Shown here piece by piece: positions 31,601 through 42,778 of a DNA stretch of 64,000 nucleotides. The notes under the pieces were generated by a model that did no database searches, was not told the origin of the DNA, and saw only the letters and a list, made by a program, of their open reading frames with translations. Both the position numbers and the translations under genes were made by a program. Origin of the DNA: a virus; IMG/VR virus record IMGVR_UViG_3300044699_000100, positions 1 through 64,000 of that record, one strand, 5' to 3'. How positions within the stretch are numbered: position 1 is the first letter of the stretch; each line of letters begins with the position of its first letter.

Positions 31601-34600
31601 TCGTGTCAGCCGTCTTTATAATTACTCTTATGGACATATCCTTGGAACAAAAGCTCCCGACGGCAAGCCCATTGATATTTTCCTAGGTCCGGAGGCTTAT
31701 CCCGGTAATCCTAAACTGGAAGGGCTTCCAGTTGTTGTGATCGACCAAGTGGACCCGGACACTAAGGCTCCCGACGAACCCAAGGTGATGTATGGGTTCA
31801 GCAAAGTAACCGATGCGGTAGAAGCTTATAAGGATAGTTATCCGCGCGGTGACGAGCGTGTTGGCGATGTTGTGCCGATGACGCCAAATGAATTTAAGCA
31901 ATGGAGAAGGTCCAAGGAGGAGATAAAGAACGCCGACGAGACTGCAGGTGAGCCTGTTAGCGAGCTAGAGGCTCTGATTGAAGAGCAGGCTACGGATGCT
32001 GCGTCGCAAGATGAACTGGATACTATTGACGACGGTTCGGTACCGCCCGTTCCGTTTTCAGACGAAGATATGGAAGATGCCAGTCAAGCTAAAGAAAATG
32101 CGGCTAAGCGAGAACTCATTGCTGCTGCGAGTGCCGTACGGAGCGGTAGATTTAGTGATTTTGTTGGTGAAGCAACTGATGCGTATCAGAATTTTTCTTG
32201 GTATAAACCTATTACCAGATCAATTTTCAGGAGATTTTTGCAGCAGATTAACTCGCTAGCCAGCGATGTTCCTGTCTATGTTGTTCCAGATACTGTGTAT
32301 GAGAATGACTTGGGGAAAGGTTTTGGTACTGCAGCTTTCTATAGTCCCCACGGGAACTTTATAGCTATAAAAGAAAGCCATGCTAATTTTAGCGCTTTTA
32401 ATACTGGAGCATCGCAACTCCTACTGCACGAAGGTGTGCATGCAGCATTTACTAAGGCCATATATGCAAACCAAAAAATGCTGGACCTTGTTAACGATGT
32501 ATACCATGAAGCGGTAGCAAACTCTACTAGATGGACTTTCCCTAGTAGACGTGCCCAGTATGGCTTGACGAACGTCGATGAGTTTATAGCGGAGGCTATA
32601 AGCAATAGGGACTTTCAGAAATTCCTCGCTAACATCAAAGCAACTCCATATCTCATAGAAAAACTTGGACTGACCAAGAGCCGCCCACGTTCCATGTGGG
32701 ATGTGTTTACGCGAATGGTTGGCAAGGCACTGCGCCTATCGCCAGTACACGATACGTTGCTTGGCGCTGCTATGAAAGTGTCATCGCAGCTAGAGCTTGC
32801 TTCGATAGGTATAGGACAAGGCGTTCCCAGCGATTTACGGTCGGCAAGCATAAGGTCTGGAAAACGTACTGGAGTGGTTGCTGACCTAGGTGAACTGGAG
32901 AGCCGGTTACCAGAAGCCCTCACCGACAGATTACCTTCAAAGGTAAATGCTCTTCTTGGCACCACAGCGAACATACAACCTCAACAAGGCACTCCGTGGG
33001 CGTTGGGCATTCGCACAATGGACCAAGTTGTGCAGTTGGCAAAAGGTTTTAACACTAAATTTTACGAGCATCTTAGAAAAGCTGCAGATATCGTTGAGAT
33101 GATCCGCACTACTGCGGATAGATACCTTAACGAGATGAAGCCTATTATCTACGAAAGCCATGCACTGGAGAACAAGTACAAGGGTACCGGGCTATGGGAG
33201 AGATTTGTTGATCTCGTAATGACGGAGACCAGAGTACAAGTTTACGCTGACCGTCTTCTTGCAAGTCAAAAACATCTTGGGAAAAATACGCTTAGGGGCG
33301 CACAACCCAAAGCCGAGTGGGCCGCGCTTAACGCCGAGTGGCAGGAACTTAGTAATCTAGCCCCTGACCTGATGGCGTTTCGTGCCAAGTCCATAGAGTT
33401 CTTTAAGGAGGCCCAGAATAAAGGAACGTATGGGCATCATAAAGAACTCGCTTAAGATTGGCGGGTTTGACGATCCCGATCTGGCGCAAAGATTACTCGA
33501 TGGCGACGAGACGGACGCAGATATTGCAACGCTTGGAAGATTATACGATCATATCAAGGACGCATCCGAGCTTGCCAAGCTGAAGGGACCCTATATCCCG
33601 CAAATGCGGAGGGGTAAGTATGTCGTTCGTGCGTTGGCTAAAATTACGGCTCCTGCTAACGCACTGAGAGCCATACCCGACGAGAACGGCGAAGTAAGGA
33701 CTTGGGAGTTTGCCGGGAAGGGCGCTCGCAAGCGCGCGATGGACTATGCTGCATCCCTGAAGGGCAGCGGCATGATAGCAACCCCAACCTCAGTATGGGT
33801 GGACACCAACACTGGCGAGAGATATTTTAATCTTAACCAGCCTAACGAAACACGTGTCAGACCGCAAGACGCTGACGCAGAACAACGCTTCAGGGTTACA
33901 GTTCAGAACCGCTACGTGGACTTCTTTGAGACCAAGTACGAAGCGCGCAAAGCTGCTTTTGAGCTGGAGAATGACCCTGACATAGAAACAGGGAGCGTAA
34001 AGTCTGTCGTCGAGCAAAGGTTTAATCCCGGCGACCGTCAGGCCGACTTGATGTCGCATCAGTTACAAGTGCTTGCTTCTAGCCTGCAGAGAAGGCCGGG
34101 ATATCAGAACCTAAGTCCCAACGAACAGAACCAAGTTATACAGGCGTTCAACACTGCCAGCTTGAGATTATTAAGTTCAACAAGAATACAAACAAAACGC
34201 ATGCAACGCACCAACGTGCTTGGCGCTTCCACAGATTTCACACGTAATACATTGGAATACGCTCAAAGCGTATCGGGTTACCTCGCAAGGTTAGATCACC
34301 AAGACAATCTGAACACTGCCATGCGGGAAGCCCGCAAGGAAGCCGATAGCTCCCGCGATGCAGGTAAAGGGCTGGGCCAAAGCCAGATCATGAATGACAT
34401 GGAGAAGCGTATCGCTCGCTCCACTGCATTTGAGCAGCCCGGAAGGATAACCGAATGGGTCAATAGGATTTTAGCAGCAAGCTTTGCGGATAAGTTGATC
34501 TCTCCCGCTTATAACCTGCTTAACTCCTTGCAGGTTATCATGGTGACCTATCCAGCGCTCGCATCCAGATACGGTGCCGGGCGTGCAGCACAGATGTTGT

Positions 34601-36059
34601 TCAGAGTTTATCGTGACATTGGCACGGGGCAGGCTCTCAAGAGTGGCCTTATCGCTTCCAAGCGCACGCTTATGCAAGGGCCGTTGGCTGAAACTCCAAG
34701 TGTTCTTGATGATATTATAGCTAGGCTTAAGCCGCAAGAACGCGCGATGATTAATTATCTCGTGGAGCGCGGCAGCATTGATCCGAATGCTGGCATTGAA
34801 ATTGCCGATATGATCGAGACCCGCACGGGTGCGGTAGGGACTTTGGACCAAATAATAAATTCTGTATCTACTTTTGGCAGGCAGATGCCGAAGAGCATCG
34901 AAGCCATCAACCGTTCAGTGACGGCGCTTGCTTCTTATAGACTGGAGATGCAGCGCAACGGTGGTAACCACGACGCCGCCATGGCGTTCGCGCAAGAAAC
35001 CACCAACATGACGCAGGGGCTCTACTCTCATTCTAATGCTGCACCCATATTCAATCATCCGCTTGGTAGGCTAAGCCTGCAGTTCAAGAAATATGGACAG
35101 CTTATCTATGGGATGCTAGGGCATAACATCGGTAAGGCAATACGCAACGCCGAGCCGGGGGACCGTGCAGAGGCAGTTAAGACACTCGCTTATATGGCTG
35201 CTACGCATGTTGTGCTTGCTGGCGCACTGGGGCTTCCCACGGAGCCACTTAAGTGGCTTATAATTGGAGCCAATCAGGCAGGCATCACAGAGGCGACTTG
35301 GGCAGACGTTGAAAATAATGTACGGGAGATACTTGCCAGCACGTTTGGGCAGCAACTTGGCGAGATAGCCGCAAGAGGTATTTCGCGCGCACTCCCAGAA
35401 GGCTTTGCGTTTGATATGAGTTCTCGTGTCGGCATGCAGGACTTGCTGACATATGGTGAGCCACGCGGTGCAGACGACCAATCTTTAAGCGCTTATATGT
35501 GGGATGTTGGCAGTAGGGTGCTCCGGGATCGTTGGTTAAGGACTGGCTTGCAGGCTCGCAGGCATTGATGAATGGTGAGTGGGTAGAGGCTACTCAGAAA
35601 TTTACACCCATTAAAGTCGTCGCTGACGCCATCAAGTCATACCAAGTTACCTCTGGAGGTAAGAAAACCAAAGCCGGTTACGAAAGCCTGTCGCCTTATG
35701 GTGCAGGCGAGGCAGCGCTTCGTGTTTTAGGGTTAGCTCCAGCACGTGACGTAGAAACAGCAGAAGCTAGAAATTATTTTTATTCGGCACAGAGCCGTGC
35801 CGCTGCATCGCGTAATGAACTCATGCACCAGTGGGTTACTGCATCTCCTAGTGAGCGTGGCAAACTCTGGGGACAGGTGGAAAAATTCAACTACGGTAAG
35901 ACTCGCGACGAGAAGCTTACCAGATCGGACTTGGATAAATATGCAAAGCGCCGCCGCACTGAAGAACGCGAAGGGCTTGTAAAGAGCGGGTTCCGCGTAA
36001 CACGGAGAGATACAAACCTTTACAAAAAAGTTCAAGGAACCTATAGTGTTAGTCCATAG
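28650..36059 (+). CDS. Giant polyvalent ejection protein (about 2,460 aa), frameshifted
   Basis: Pieces are 28664-30265, 30138-33455, 33430-35568 and 35532-36059. Domains in order: hydrophobic/helical N-terminus; long Pro-Ala linker; a pyrophosphatase-like domain (GHILGTKAPDGKPIDIFLGP, then DQVDPDTKAPDEPKVMYGFS); a zincin-like segment LLLHEGVHAAF with HExxH at about 32430; then a long helical C-terminus with PLGRLSLQFKKYGQLIYGML, a PLxRFG-type motif. This matches phage polyvalent proteins thought to be injected with DNA and act early in the host. Breaks lie near 30200, 33440 and 35550, with another near 28680 if ATG 28650 is the start. Palindromes at 31323, 32931 and 35647 are in frame. Confidence 0.75.
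30384..30490 (+). repeat. 15-bp tandem repeat encoding Ala/Pro linker
   Basis: About seven head-to-tail copies of CCTGCTGCTCCCGCT encode an (APAAP)n linker inside the giant ejection protein. A related Pro/Ala tract at 30148-30215 coincides with a frameshift, so slippage there is plausible. Confidence 0.85.
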
Positions 36060-36155
36060 GAGCTTCTGCCGAAGCTGACTTAGCCCTACAGCTTACGGCG
36101 CTAGCGGGCTGGCATCCCGACACCACTGCCACCATAACCTTCAGAGGTAACATCC

Positions 36156-36428
36156 ATGCCTAAAGGTATTCGTGATCCGTCCTCGCACAGGACCCCTGCG
36201 CAAATCAGGAAACAAGTTAAGGGCTATAACCATCGGCCTGAACAGATCAAGGAGCGCTCAGACAATAATAAAGCTAGAGCTATGCTAGCTAAAGAGGGGC
36301 TTGTCCACAAAGGTGATAATCTTGATGTAGATCACAAAAAACCACAGCGCAGCGGAGGCTCAAATAAACGGTCTAATCTCCGTGCCATTGATCGTAGTAG
36401 AAATCGTGGCTGGCGGGATGGAATATGA
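36156..36428 (+). CDS. HNH endonuclease-like protein (90 aa)
   Basis: It starts MPKGIRDPSSHRTPAQIRKQ. The C-terminal core GDNLDVDHKKPQRSGGSNKR then SNLRAIDRSRNRG carries the DH and late N/R residues of the HNH fold. It may be a packaging-associated nicking enzyme or a homing-type nuclease; the Arg/Lys-rich N-terminus should bind DNA. The ribosome site AGAGGTAAC is part of the palindrome at 36135-36150. Confidence 0.7.
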   Translation: MPKGIRDPSSHRTPAQIRKQVKGYNHRPEQIKERSDNNKARAMLAKEGLVHKGDNLDVDHKKPQRSGGSNKRSNLRAIDRSRNRGWRDGI

Positions 36429-36499
36429 CTTGCGTGCAGTCAGTAATTAGCGTAATAGATTAAAGTCTAACTAAAGTCTAACAAAGAGGAGGTAGAGAC

Positions 36500-37015
36500 A
36501 TGCAGCCATTTCTTGCTTTGATTACGCCGGTAGGGGATACGGGTGGTGGACAACCACAACCACCCTTGGGCATCTGGGGCGGCGCTGGTCAACCTTTCCC
36601 GACGCCGCCCATTGCTCCCGGTGGTCCGCCGCTTGGAACTTGGGGTGGTGCTGGCCAGCCGTTCCCGACGCCGCCCATTGCCCCCGGAGGGCAGCCTCCC
36701 TACCCAAGCCAAGGGCCGGGGTTCCCGACGCATCCTATCGTCATCCCGCCGATGCAGCCGCCTCTGGGTATCTGGGGTGGTTCAAATCAGCCCTTCCCGA
36801 ACCCGCCGATTTATATTCCAATCATGCCGCCAGAGGGCGAGAATGGCGAGACGCCCGAGCACCCGATCTATATTCCGGTGTATCCGAGCCACCCGATCTA
36901 CTTCCCACCCGGTAGCTCGCCGGAAGAAATCGCAAAGAAGCTGAAAGAACTGATGGACTTCGCTACTGGCAATCTGCCGGAAAACCCCAATGAGCGTCCC
37001 GAACCTGTAAAGTAA
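36500..37015 (+). CDS. Pro/Gly-rich repeat protein (171 aa)
   Basis: Three to four imperfect repeats of PPLGIWGGAGQPFPTPPIAP are followed by PIYIP/HPIYFP repeats. A helical C-terminus SSPEEIAKKLKELMDFATGN ends in Pro/Glu. It is likely extended and disordered. It is the last gene of the plus-strand block before the terminator. AAAGAGGAGG precedes the ATG. Function unknown. Confidence 0.6.
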   Translation: MQPFLALITPVGDTGGGQPQPPLGIWGGAGQPFPTPPIAPGGPPLGTWGGAGQPFPTPPIAPGGQPPYPSQGPGFPTHPIVIPPMQPPLGIWGGSNQPFPNPPIYIPIMPPEGENGETPEHPIYIPVYPSHPIYFPPGSSPEEIAKKLKELMDFATGNLPENPNERPEPVK

Positions 37016-37047
37016 TCAGGTAAAGAAGTAAGGTTTGACCAACTACT

Positions 37048-37083
37048 AAGCCCGTATATCGTTAGATATGCGGGCTTTTTATT
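37048..37083 (+). terminator. Rho-independent terminator between convergent blocks
   Basis: AAGCCCGTATATCG is partly paired with ATATGCGGGCTT and followed by TTTTTATTTATT. It lies 33 bases after the last plus-strand stop. The A/T flanks could also let it work for the minus-strand operon ending at 37079. Confidence 0.85.
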
Positions 37084-37291
37084 TATTAACAAGCGTAGTC
37101 GCATGCTCTAAAAAGTCATTCGCTTCTGGTATGCCAAGCTCTTCATTAATGAGTATGGCTTCCCGGAGGGTGTTCAATACTTGGGTTTCGTTCAGTCCTA
37201 GGCTCCTCAACTCTGTTAATATTCTCGTAGCTGAACGCTCCATTTGATTTGTTGGGGAGACTGGGGAGAGCGGTATCGAAAACGGGTTCAT
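37079..37291 (-). CDS. Small protein at the end of the primase operon
   Basis: The 70-codon frame starts MNPFSIPLSPVSPTNQMERS and contains a helical body (TRILTELRSLGLNETQVLNT). It overlaps the last 146 bases of the primase-helicase frame. Either it is a separate gene starting inside primase, or primase has a frameshift and this is its true C-terminus. Both readings are possible. Confidence 0.4.
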   Translation of the reverse strand: MNPFSIPLSPVSPTNQMERSATRILTELRSLGLNETQVLNTLREAILINEELGIPEANDFLEHATTLVNK

Positions 37292-40235
37292 TGACTAGCT
37301 CCTCTATATTGATATTACCTTCAAGGTCTGCCAAACTTATTTCCAGCATGTAGACTATACCGGCTACGGAGTACATTGTGCCGCCACCTATTTTGCCATG
37401 CACTACTTTTGTATCATATTCCTTCTCAAGCGCTTTGGTTAGTGCGTGGCGAGAAATACCTTTTTCTTTGCACCATTCAGATAAAGCAGTAGACTCGATG
37501 TGAAGAAGCTTATCGTCAACTCCGATGTGTACTCTGATATCTTCCAGCCGCGATGCGTCGTTTCTGATCAAGATACTATCTTTTGCTGGTTTGCCGCGCC
37601 CCTTATGAATGACATTAGTAACAAGTGTGTGGCGAGCACGCTGCGCATTAAGAAAGTTGCTAAGCACTGCACTGACGTTGGTTTCTTTAGTCAAGTCCAC
37701 TACCTGCGTATTAAGCTCTCTACGCATATTACCCAATGAGGTAATAAGAAACGCTCGTAATTCGTCCTCGTCTATCTCGGTAAACCCAAGTTTGTTAGCT
37801 AGTTTTGCACCCATGCAGACACATGCCATAAGAGAAGTCCAGAACCTCTCTTCCTGTAGAGCGTTAACCTCGTCGTCTAAAGTCTTCTGATAGTTTAGTA
37901 CTTCGTCTTCCAGCGACGAGAAGTTTTTACCCAGATATTCAGCATAGGCTTCGCCTACTCGCCCAAAGTTATCGCCCAGCCTGCCGATCATTCTGGCAGC
38001 ATCGGTCTTGGCGATCTGCCCCGGAGAGCCGTTGGGACCTTCTACCTGTATCTCAAACAGTCTATACAAGCTGGCTGCATCTGTCTGGGCGTTTTTGGCG
38101 GTAAGCTCCATCAGAGACGCATTAGATGTACTGACCATGATAGTTGACCATGTGCCGAACTCTCTCTGCTTTGCGTTCTGCATAAGTCTTTTTCGTTCGG
38201 ACCCATAGGTATGCTGGAACAGCATGCGCCAATACTTGCCTATGTCGTCAAATCTCAAATCATCCCAATAAACAGGTAGCGACTTAAGCTCACCGGCTTT
38301 GCCCATGACAGAATTATCAGTGTCGTTTACAGTGTTCTTAGCACGTACCCGGTGTCCCCATACCGTCAGTCCAACGTCTAGCGCCGTGCTCTTGCCGATG
38401 CCGGTGGCTCCTACGCAGGAAAGCATCAAACCGTCCATATGCGTAAATCTTACCAGCGGTGCCGCAAACGACGCAGCAACAATTGCATTTAGCGCAGGAC
38501 GATGTTGGTTGGTTATCAGCTTTGCAGCATCTACCCAAGGATCAATGGAGCCTGTAGGGGTATAACCTTTGGAGGTAACGGCATCGGGACTTGGCGCGAT
38601 CCTTATTTCAGTAGGGGTAAACAGCCTACCTCCATACACAAAGCCTTCTAGTTTTCCGTCGCGCGAGTTCCAACCGAAAGGTGAAGTGTTGACCACTGCA
38701 TCTTTGGTTTTCTTGAGTTCATCTATCCATGACAAGAGAAACTCTCCTATCAGTTTGACCTGATACGCATGCAGTGTTACCCCCTGACGGGACAACTCTT
38801 TGCGCATCTCCTGTGTGTCAACCAGTTCAAATGGTAGCGCTACCTGTCGGGTATCGCCGGGCTTTACTTCTGCCGCGAAGTGCATGCTCCAAGGGTCTTG
38901 CTGCAGCCACGCGTCTCCAATGGGTATCTCACTTATGACTACGTAGCTGGTGCTTCCGTCGTCTGCCGTGACGGCTTTCTGGATAAACCCCTTTGGACTG
39001 CGGGTATACCCCGCAGGTAATACACTAACAGTCTTCACCCCTACTCGCTGAGTCCCTAAGTTGGGGTGGAGTCTAATAGGATTAGACGAAAAATTCAGGG
39101 GGGACTTACCCTGATTAAAGTGTTTACACGTCGCACATAGCTTTGATCCCGATCCGGATATGGCTTTACACGAAGGCCAGCCTAACCCCTTCTCGGCTTT
39201 TTCCCTAAGTTTACGTTCATACAACGCATCGGTTGTTTCCCTAGTATAACCGGGATGGTTACGCCCCATAAGGTGTGCAACTTTATCGCCGTCTTCTACG
39301 AACGTCGAAAGCAGCGTGGTCAAGTTCCACAATGGGTTAGCGTAGTCTTTACCACCTGTCTTTAGAGCCTCCAAGATAAACGGACACTCACCCATTACGT
39401 CCTTGATATGGATAACTGGATACGATGGAGGCTCTATGCCTGCAGAAAGCTCGTCTATACCTTCTACTTTTTTAGGCGGAAAAAGACTAGCGTCTGCAAC
39501 GAACGGTGACTTGATGCTTTTAGCGCTGGAAGAACCAGACATTACCTCGAAAGGTAATAATATTTTCCTAAGGTCTTCAACGTCATAGTCTACAGGGGCA
39601 GCACCGATTAGTTTTACACTGGCATTACGTTTGAAGTTTGTCGTGTCTGGAACTCTCAGCACACGTGCAGCGTCAACCGTGCATGCCGTATCGGACTTTA
39701 AGCCTAGGCGCTTGGTGGCTTCCGCCAAGCTATGCGCCAGCGGTGACCATTCTGCAGGAGTAATCGCCGTAGTAAATGTCCAGTAGACGTGAAACCCACC
39801 TGTTGTGGACACAATCACACTGGGTCTAGGTAACGACGAACTGGCGATAAAGCCTATAAGCGCTTGGTTTAGCTCCATGCCAGAAGCGTAGTCCTTAAGG
39901 TCGATGTCGAGGAACAACGACTTTAGTAATACGCTATTGGCATGGTTTCTCAGTGGCTTAAGAAGCTTTCCACCCTTGCGAAAAGCCGCACCAGAACGTA
40001 GTTGTCGGCTCTGGCATGCGTAGATGTCACGCGTGCCAGAGGATTTTTGTGCCCGCTCAATGGCGTTAAGCGCTTCGGCCACAGACCGGCAAGCCTGTCC
40101 CGACCACGGGTAGGGCCTACCGGCCTTATGGTCCTTTGGCGTAAACGTCCAATGAATGTTGCAGAAGCCCAGATCGTCTTCCCCCGTGGGCCACGGAAGG
40201 ACTTTCTCCAAATAGGTTTGTTGGGCGAGGGTCAT
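37146..40235 (-). CDS. Primase-helicase (AEP-like primase plus DUF927/SF3-type helicase)
   Basis: The 1,029-residue frame has an archaeo-eukaryotic primase-like N-terminus: LFLDIDLKDY gives the paired acidic residues, VSTTGGFHVYWTF the basic/aromatic strand and DAARVLRVPDTTNFK the third motif. A Cys cluster (CKAISGSGSKLCATCKHF) is a possible zinc knuckle. The C-terminal DUF927-type ATPase has Walker A GATGIGKST and an aromatic/acidic Walker B (LPVYWDDLRFDD). It should prime and unwind phage DNA. Palindromes at 38563-38578 and 39542-39557 are in frame. The last about 48 codons overlap another frame. Confidence 0.85.
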   Translation of the reverse strand: MTLAQQTYLEKVLPWPTGEDDLGFCNIHWTFTPKDHKAGRPYPWSGQACRSVAEALNAIERAQKSSGTRDIYACQSRQLRSGAAFRKGGKLLKPLRNHANSVLLKSLFLDIDLKDYASGMELNQALIGFIASSSLPRPSVIVSTTGGFHVYWTFTTAITPAEWSPLAHSLAEATKRLGLKSDTACTVDAARVLRVPDTTNFKRNASVKLIGAAPVDYDVEDLRKILLPFEVMSGSSSAKSIKSPFVADASLFPPKKVEGIDELSAGIEPPSYPVIHIKDVMGECPFILEALKTGGKDYANPLWNLTTLLSTFVEDGDKVAHLMGRNHPGYTRETTDALYERKLREKAEKGLGWPSCKAISGSGSKLCATCKHFNQGKSPLNFSSNPIRLHPNLGTQRVGVKTVSVLPAGYTRSPKGFIQKAVTADDGSTSYVVISEIPIGDAWLQQDPWSMHFAAEVKPGDTRQVALPFELVDTQEMRKELSRQGVTLHAYQVKLIGEFLLSWIDELKKTKDAVVNTSPFGWNSRDGKLEGFVYGGRLFTPTEIRIAPSPDAVTSKGYTPTGSIDPWVDAAKLITNQHRPALNAIVAASFAAPLVRFTHMDGLMLSCVGATGIGKSTALDVGLTVWGHRVRAKNTVNDTDNSVMGKAGELKSLPVYWDDLRFDDIGKYWRMLFQHTYGSERKRLMQNAKQREFGTWSTIMVSTSNASLMELTAKNAQTDAASLYRLFEIQVEGPNGSPGQIAKTDAARMIGRLGDNFGRVGEAYAEYLGKNFSSLEDEVLNYQKTLDDEVNALQEERFWTSLMACVCMGAKLANKLGFTEIDEDELRAFLITSLGNMRRELNTQVVDLTKETNVSAVLSNFLNAQRARHTLVTNVIHKGRGKPAKDSILIRNDASRLEDIRVHIGVDDKLLHIESTALSEWCKEKGISRHALTKALEKEYDTKVVHGKIGGGTMYSVAGIVYMLEISLADLEGNINIEELVNEPVFDTALPSLPNKSNGAFSYENINRVEEPRTERNPSIEHPPGSHTH

Positions 40236-40379
40236 CTGTGACCCTCCATGTATATAGCCATGGCTAGACTAGCCGGTGATTAGCCAGCCCCTCATACACA
40301 CGTTTATGTAGTTTAAGTTATACCGCCCCTCCTCTCTTCTCATAGATAGAGAAGAGAGAGCGGGGCTGTGTATGAGGAG

Positions 40380-41571
40380 TTACTGAGAGCCAGCCGGGAG
40401 CAGCTTAGCCATCATAACATCCAAGCCCGCCTCAAAGGAGTTATCCTCAGGCGTCGTAGAGCTTGCTTCTACCGGGGTAGGGTCTGTCGGGGTAGGGGCC
40501 ACCGGCATCGCTGGTGCGGTATATCCAAAACCTTGGCTCTGCTCCGTACTGGCAGTTGTGGCACCACCAGCGGGGGGATTGCTCAATGCTTGTGGCGGCT
40601 GGGGGGATGCCGTAGCGGGGGCCGATACCTCCAATGGCACCGAGGAGACCGTAGGGACCGGCACCGCAGGTTGGGCAGTGGTCGTGGATACCTGCCCAGT
40701 CAAAGCCGGGTTGGTCTTCTGGGTTTGGCTTGGGGTTGGCCATGTGTTATCCTCTACCTTTGGGGCGTCCTTTACCTTCGGAGGTTGTTCGAACGCCCGC
40801 TCCAACTCAGAAGCGTTAACAACAGGCGCAGAAGCCAACTCACTCGCTTCCGCCAGTATCCTCGCAACGGCGGAAGAGTTCTTAAGTTCCAGCACCTTAA
40901 CCGCTTCGTCGTCAGTCAGCGGGCGGATGGCTTGGAAAGAAAACCGGGGATAGCTTACTTCGGTATCAAAGCTGATCCTCGTGCCGATGGCATAGGAGGG
41001 ATATCCCAACTGCTGCATCTTCTGGCCATACTGAGCCATCTCTTGCAGGCTTGCAGCGGGAACTCTTATGAGCATTGGCCCGCCGTAGATTTCGTTGGAG
41101 ATATCTGCTAGCGGCACAACCGCCATGCGCTTGTTATCGGCACAGCGCTTAGTCGGCTTACCACTAACAGCGCTAATGCTGCTGCCCCACACGTTATGTG
41201 GGCACGAGCCGCAGGTAGGGCTTTGTTTCGAAGCCGCGCTCGGGCTTGGGACGATACCGTCAGTGCTAAAGCAATCTGGGGCTGCATTTGCACCTTCGGT
41301 ATACCCTGACGCGTAGAAGATTTTAGCGAGGTTCTTGGCGGCTGCGAGGATTACAACCTCGATGGAATTTCTAGCGCCATCACCGTCTTGGCGAAGCAGT
41401 TGAACCTCCTCGCCACGGTGCTTGATGCTCCAGACCTTGCCCTTGTAGCCGATAACACCGAAGCTGGCTTGCACACCGGCAGACAGGTCGTCCTTGCACG
41501 GGGCCGTTGCCGAACACACGCGATATCTGTCCGGGCAACGTAAATGGATGAACGTTGACGTTGGATGCCAT
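40380..41571 (-). CDS. Putative ssDNA-binding protein with Cys cluster, one frameshift
   Basis: The N-terminus MASNVNVHPFTLPGQISRVF (start 41571) joins the frame from 41519 after a break near 41510. KGKVWSIKHRGEEVQLLRQD gives a beta-barrel-like start. A Cys cluster follows (CGSCPHN with flanking Cys), and the C-terminal third is Pro/Thr-rich and ends in acidic/hydrophobic residues. Proteins of this pattern neighbour DNA polymerase and primase in many phages, and a single-strand-binding role has been suggested; here it is an inference. A sigma-70-like promoter lies upstream at 41634-41663. Confidence 0.55.
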
Positions 41572-41633
41572 GATATTTGATCTCCTTTTGGGGTGGGATT
41601 TTACTTCAGGCTAATCTTCGAGCTTAGCCTTTT

Positions 41634-41663
41634 ATCGTATCATATAGGTAACCTCTTTGTCAA
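41634..41663 (-). promoter_or_regulatory. Sigma-70-like promoter for the putative SSB gene
   Basis: On the minus strand TTGACA (41658-41663) is separated by 18 bases from TACGAT (41634-41639). It lies about 60 bases upstream of the start at 41571, between the coiled-coil gene and the putative SSB. Confidence 0.6.
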
Positions 41664-41689
41664 GATGTTTGTTAAGTTACCCACAGATA

Positions 41690-42082
41690 TTAGTCACTGT
41701 CGGAAGGGGCGTCCTCCAGTTCAGAAATATCAAATTCTACGTTCGATGGGATCGGGAAAGTTAATCTCGATTTCGTCCAGAGTTACACCCGCCCATGCGT
41801 CTTTCCACTCTAACGCAGCCTGACCCTTCTCGCTCTCCTGCCACTTGTCCGACCGATCAGCATATCGCTGTCAGCCTGACTAGCGATGTCGGAAGCAAAC
41901 TCACGAGCTTCGTCTAGAGCCGCATTGTAGTTATCGAGCGCCTCCTGCACGGTGACCTGCTCCTGCTCCATGTTAGCGTTGTAGTTCTCCAACGCCTCTT
42001 CCAACCTTGTCTGCCGAAGGTTAAGCTCGGCAATGAGCTTGTCACGTTCTGCGTCTTCTTTTTTGGTCAAACGAAAGTCCAT
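41690..42082 (-). CDS. Coiled-coil protein, frameshifted
   Basis: The frame 41810-42082 starts MDFRLTKKEDAERDKLIAEL and forms a long coiled coil. Beyond a break near 41850 the other frame continues SDKWQESEKGQAALEWKDAW and, after a second break, ends EFDISELEDAPSDSD at 41690. The C-terminus is acidic. Function unknown; the acidic tail next to a putative SSB is suggestive only. Confidence 0.55.
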
Positions 42083-42108
42083 ATCACGCTCTCCTTTTAA
42101 GCTTTATT

Positions 42109-42525
42109 TTAGGCTCTACGAACGCCGACGACATGCGAAACGCTGTAGTTGACGCCGGGAGGTGCAGTGCCGTGTGTAGCTACATAGTCCGTCACCGCAG
42201 TCTTGTTAGCACGCTTGTCAATCAGTGACCAGTCCTGCGTGGCCATTACATGCCCCCAGAACGCGCTTACGTCTTGGATGGAGGCAGACACCTTCTCGGA
42301 CCTGTAAACCGTCCCAGAGGCCGTCCTAGCGCTTTCCAGACCGGTTTTAACGAGGTGCCCCAACAAGACGGAGCCGAGTTGCTCCAACGCCTCCTTGTAG
42401 GGCCTGATCATTTCGTCGTGGGCTTTTTCAAGGTCGCGGATTTTGTCCCTGATCTGGACATATTGATCCACTCGAACATCAATTGATGCTGGAGGTGGCG
42501 TCATTTGGTGCTGTGGCTTGTTCAT
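42109..42525 (-). CDS. Conserved phage helical protein
   Basis: The 138-residue protein has a coiled coil (QIRDKIRDLEKAHDEMIRPY) and a compact C-terminus with VYRSEKVSASIQDVSAFWGH then ATQDWSLIDKRANKTAV. This motif set recurs in phage replication regions; a Gam-like nuclease-inhibitor fold is possible. The ribosome site is in the palindrome at 42532-42547. Confidence 0.6.
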   Translation of the reverse strand: MNKPQHQMTPPPASIDVRVDQYVQIRDKIRDLEKAHDEMIRPYKEALEQLGSVLLGHLVKTGLESARTASGTVYRSEKVSASIQDVSAFWGHVMATQDWSLIDKRANKTAVTDYVATHGTAPPGVNYSVSHVVGVRRA

Positions 42526-42544
42526 GGGTGGTTACCTCTGAAGG

Positions 42545-42778
42545 TTATTTGGGTTCTTTGGTTTCTATTTTTTCTGCACGAGTTGCAGAAGCGTTGAGCA
42601 TCTTTGCCAGTAGCCGAGCTTGTTCTGGCGTTAGTCCTGCGGGGCTGGTGGAAGTCTTATCGAGTATGATGTTTCCATCCATGCCGTCGATGATGGTTAC
42701 TCCCTGTATATCTTCTCCTTTCATCGTTGCTGTCTCCACACGTCGAGCGTCTGCTATGCCGTGGGACTCTCTTATCAT
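42545..42778 (-). CDS. Hypothetical protein (77 aa)
   Basis: It starts MIRESHGIADARRVETATMK and has AGLTPEQARLLAKMLNASAT near the end. It overlaps the upstream gene by four bases (ATGA), so translation is coupled. No family is recognised. Confidence 0.55.
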   Translation of the reverse strand: MIRESHGIADARRVETATMKGEDIQGVTIIDGMDGNIILDKTSTSPAGLTPEQARLLAKMLNASATRAEKIETKEPK

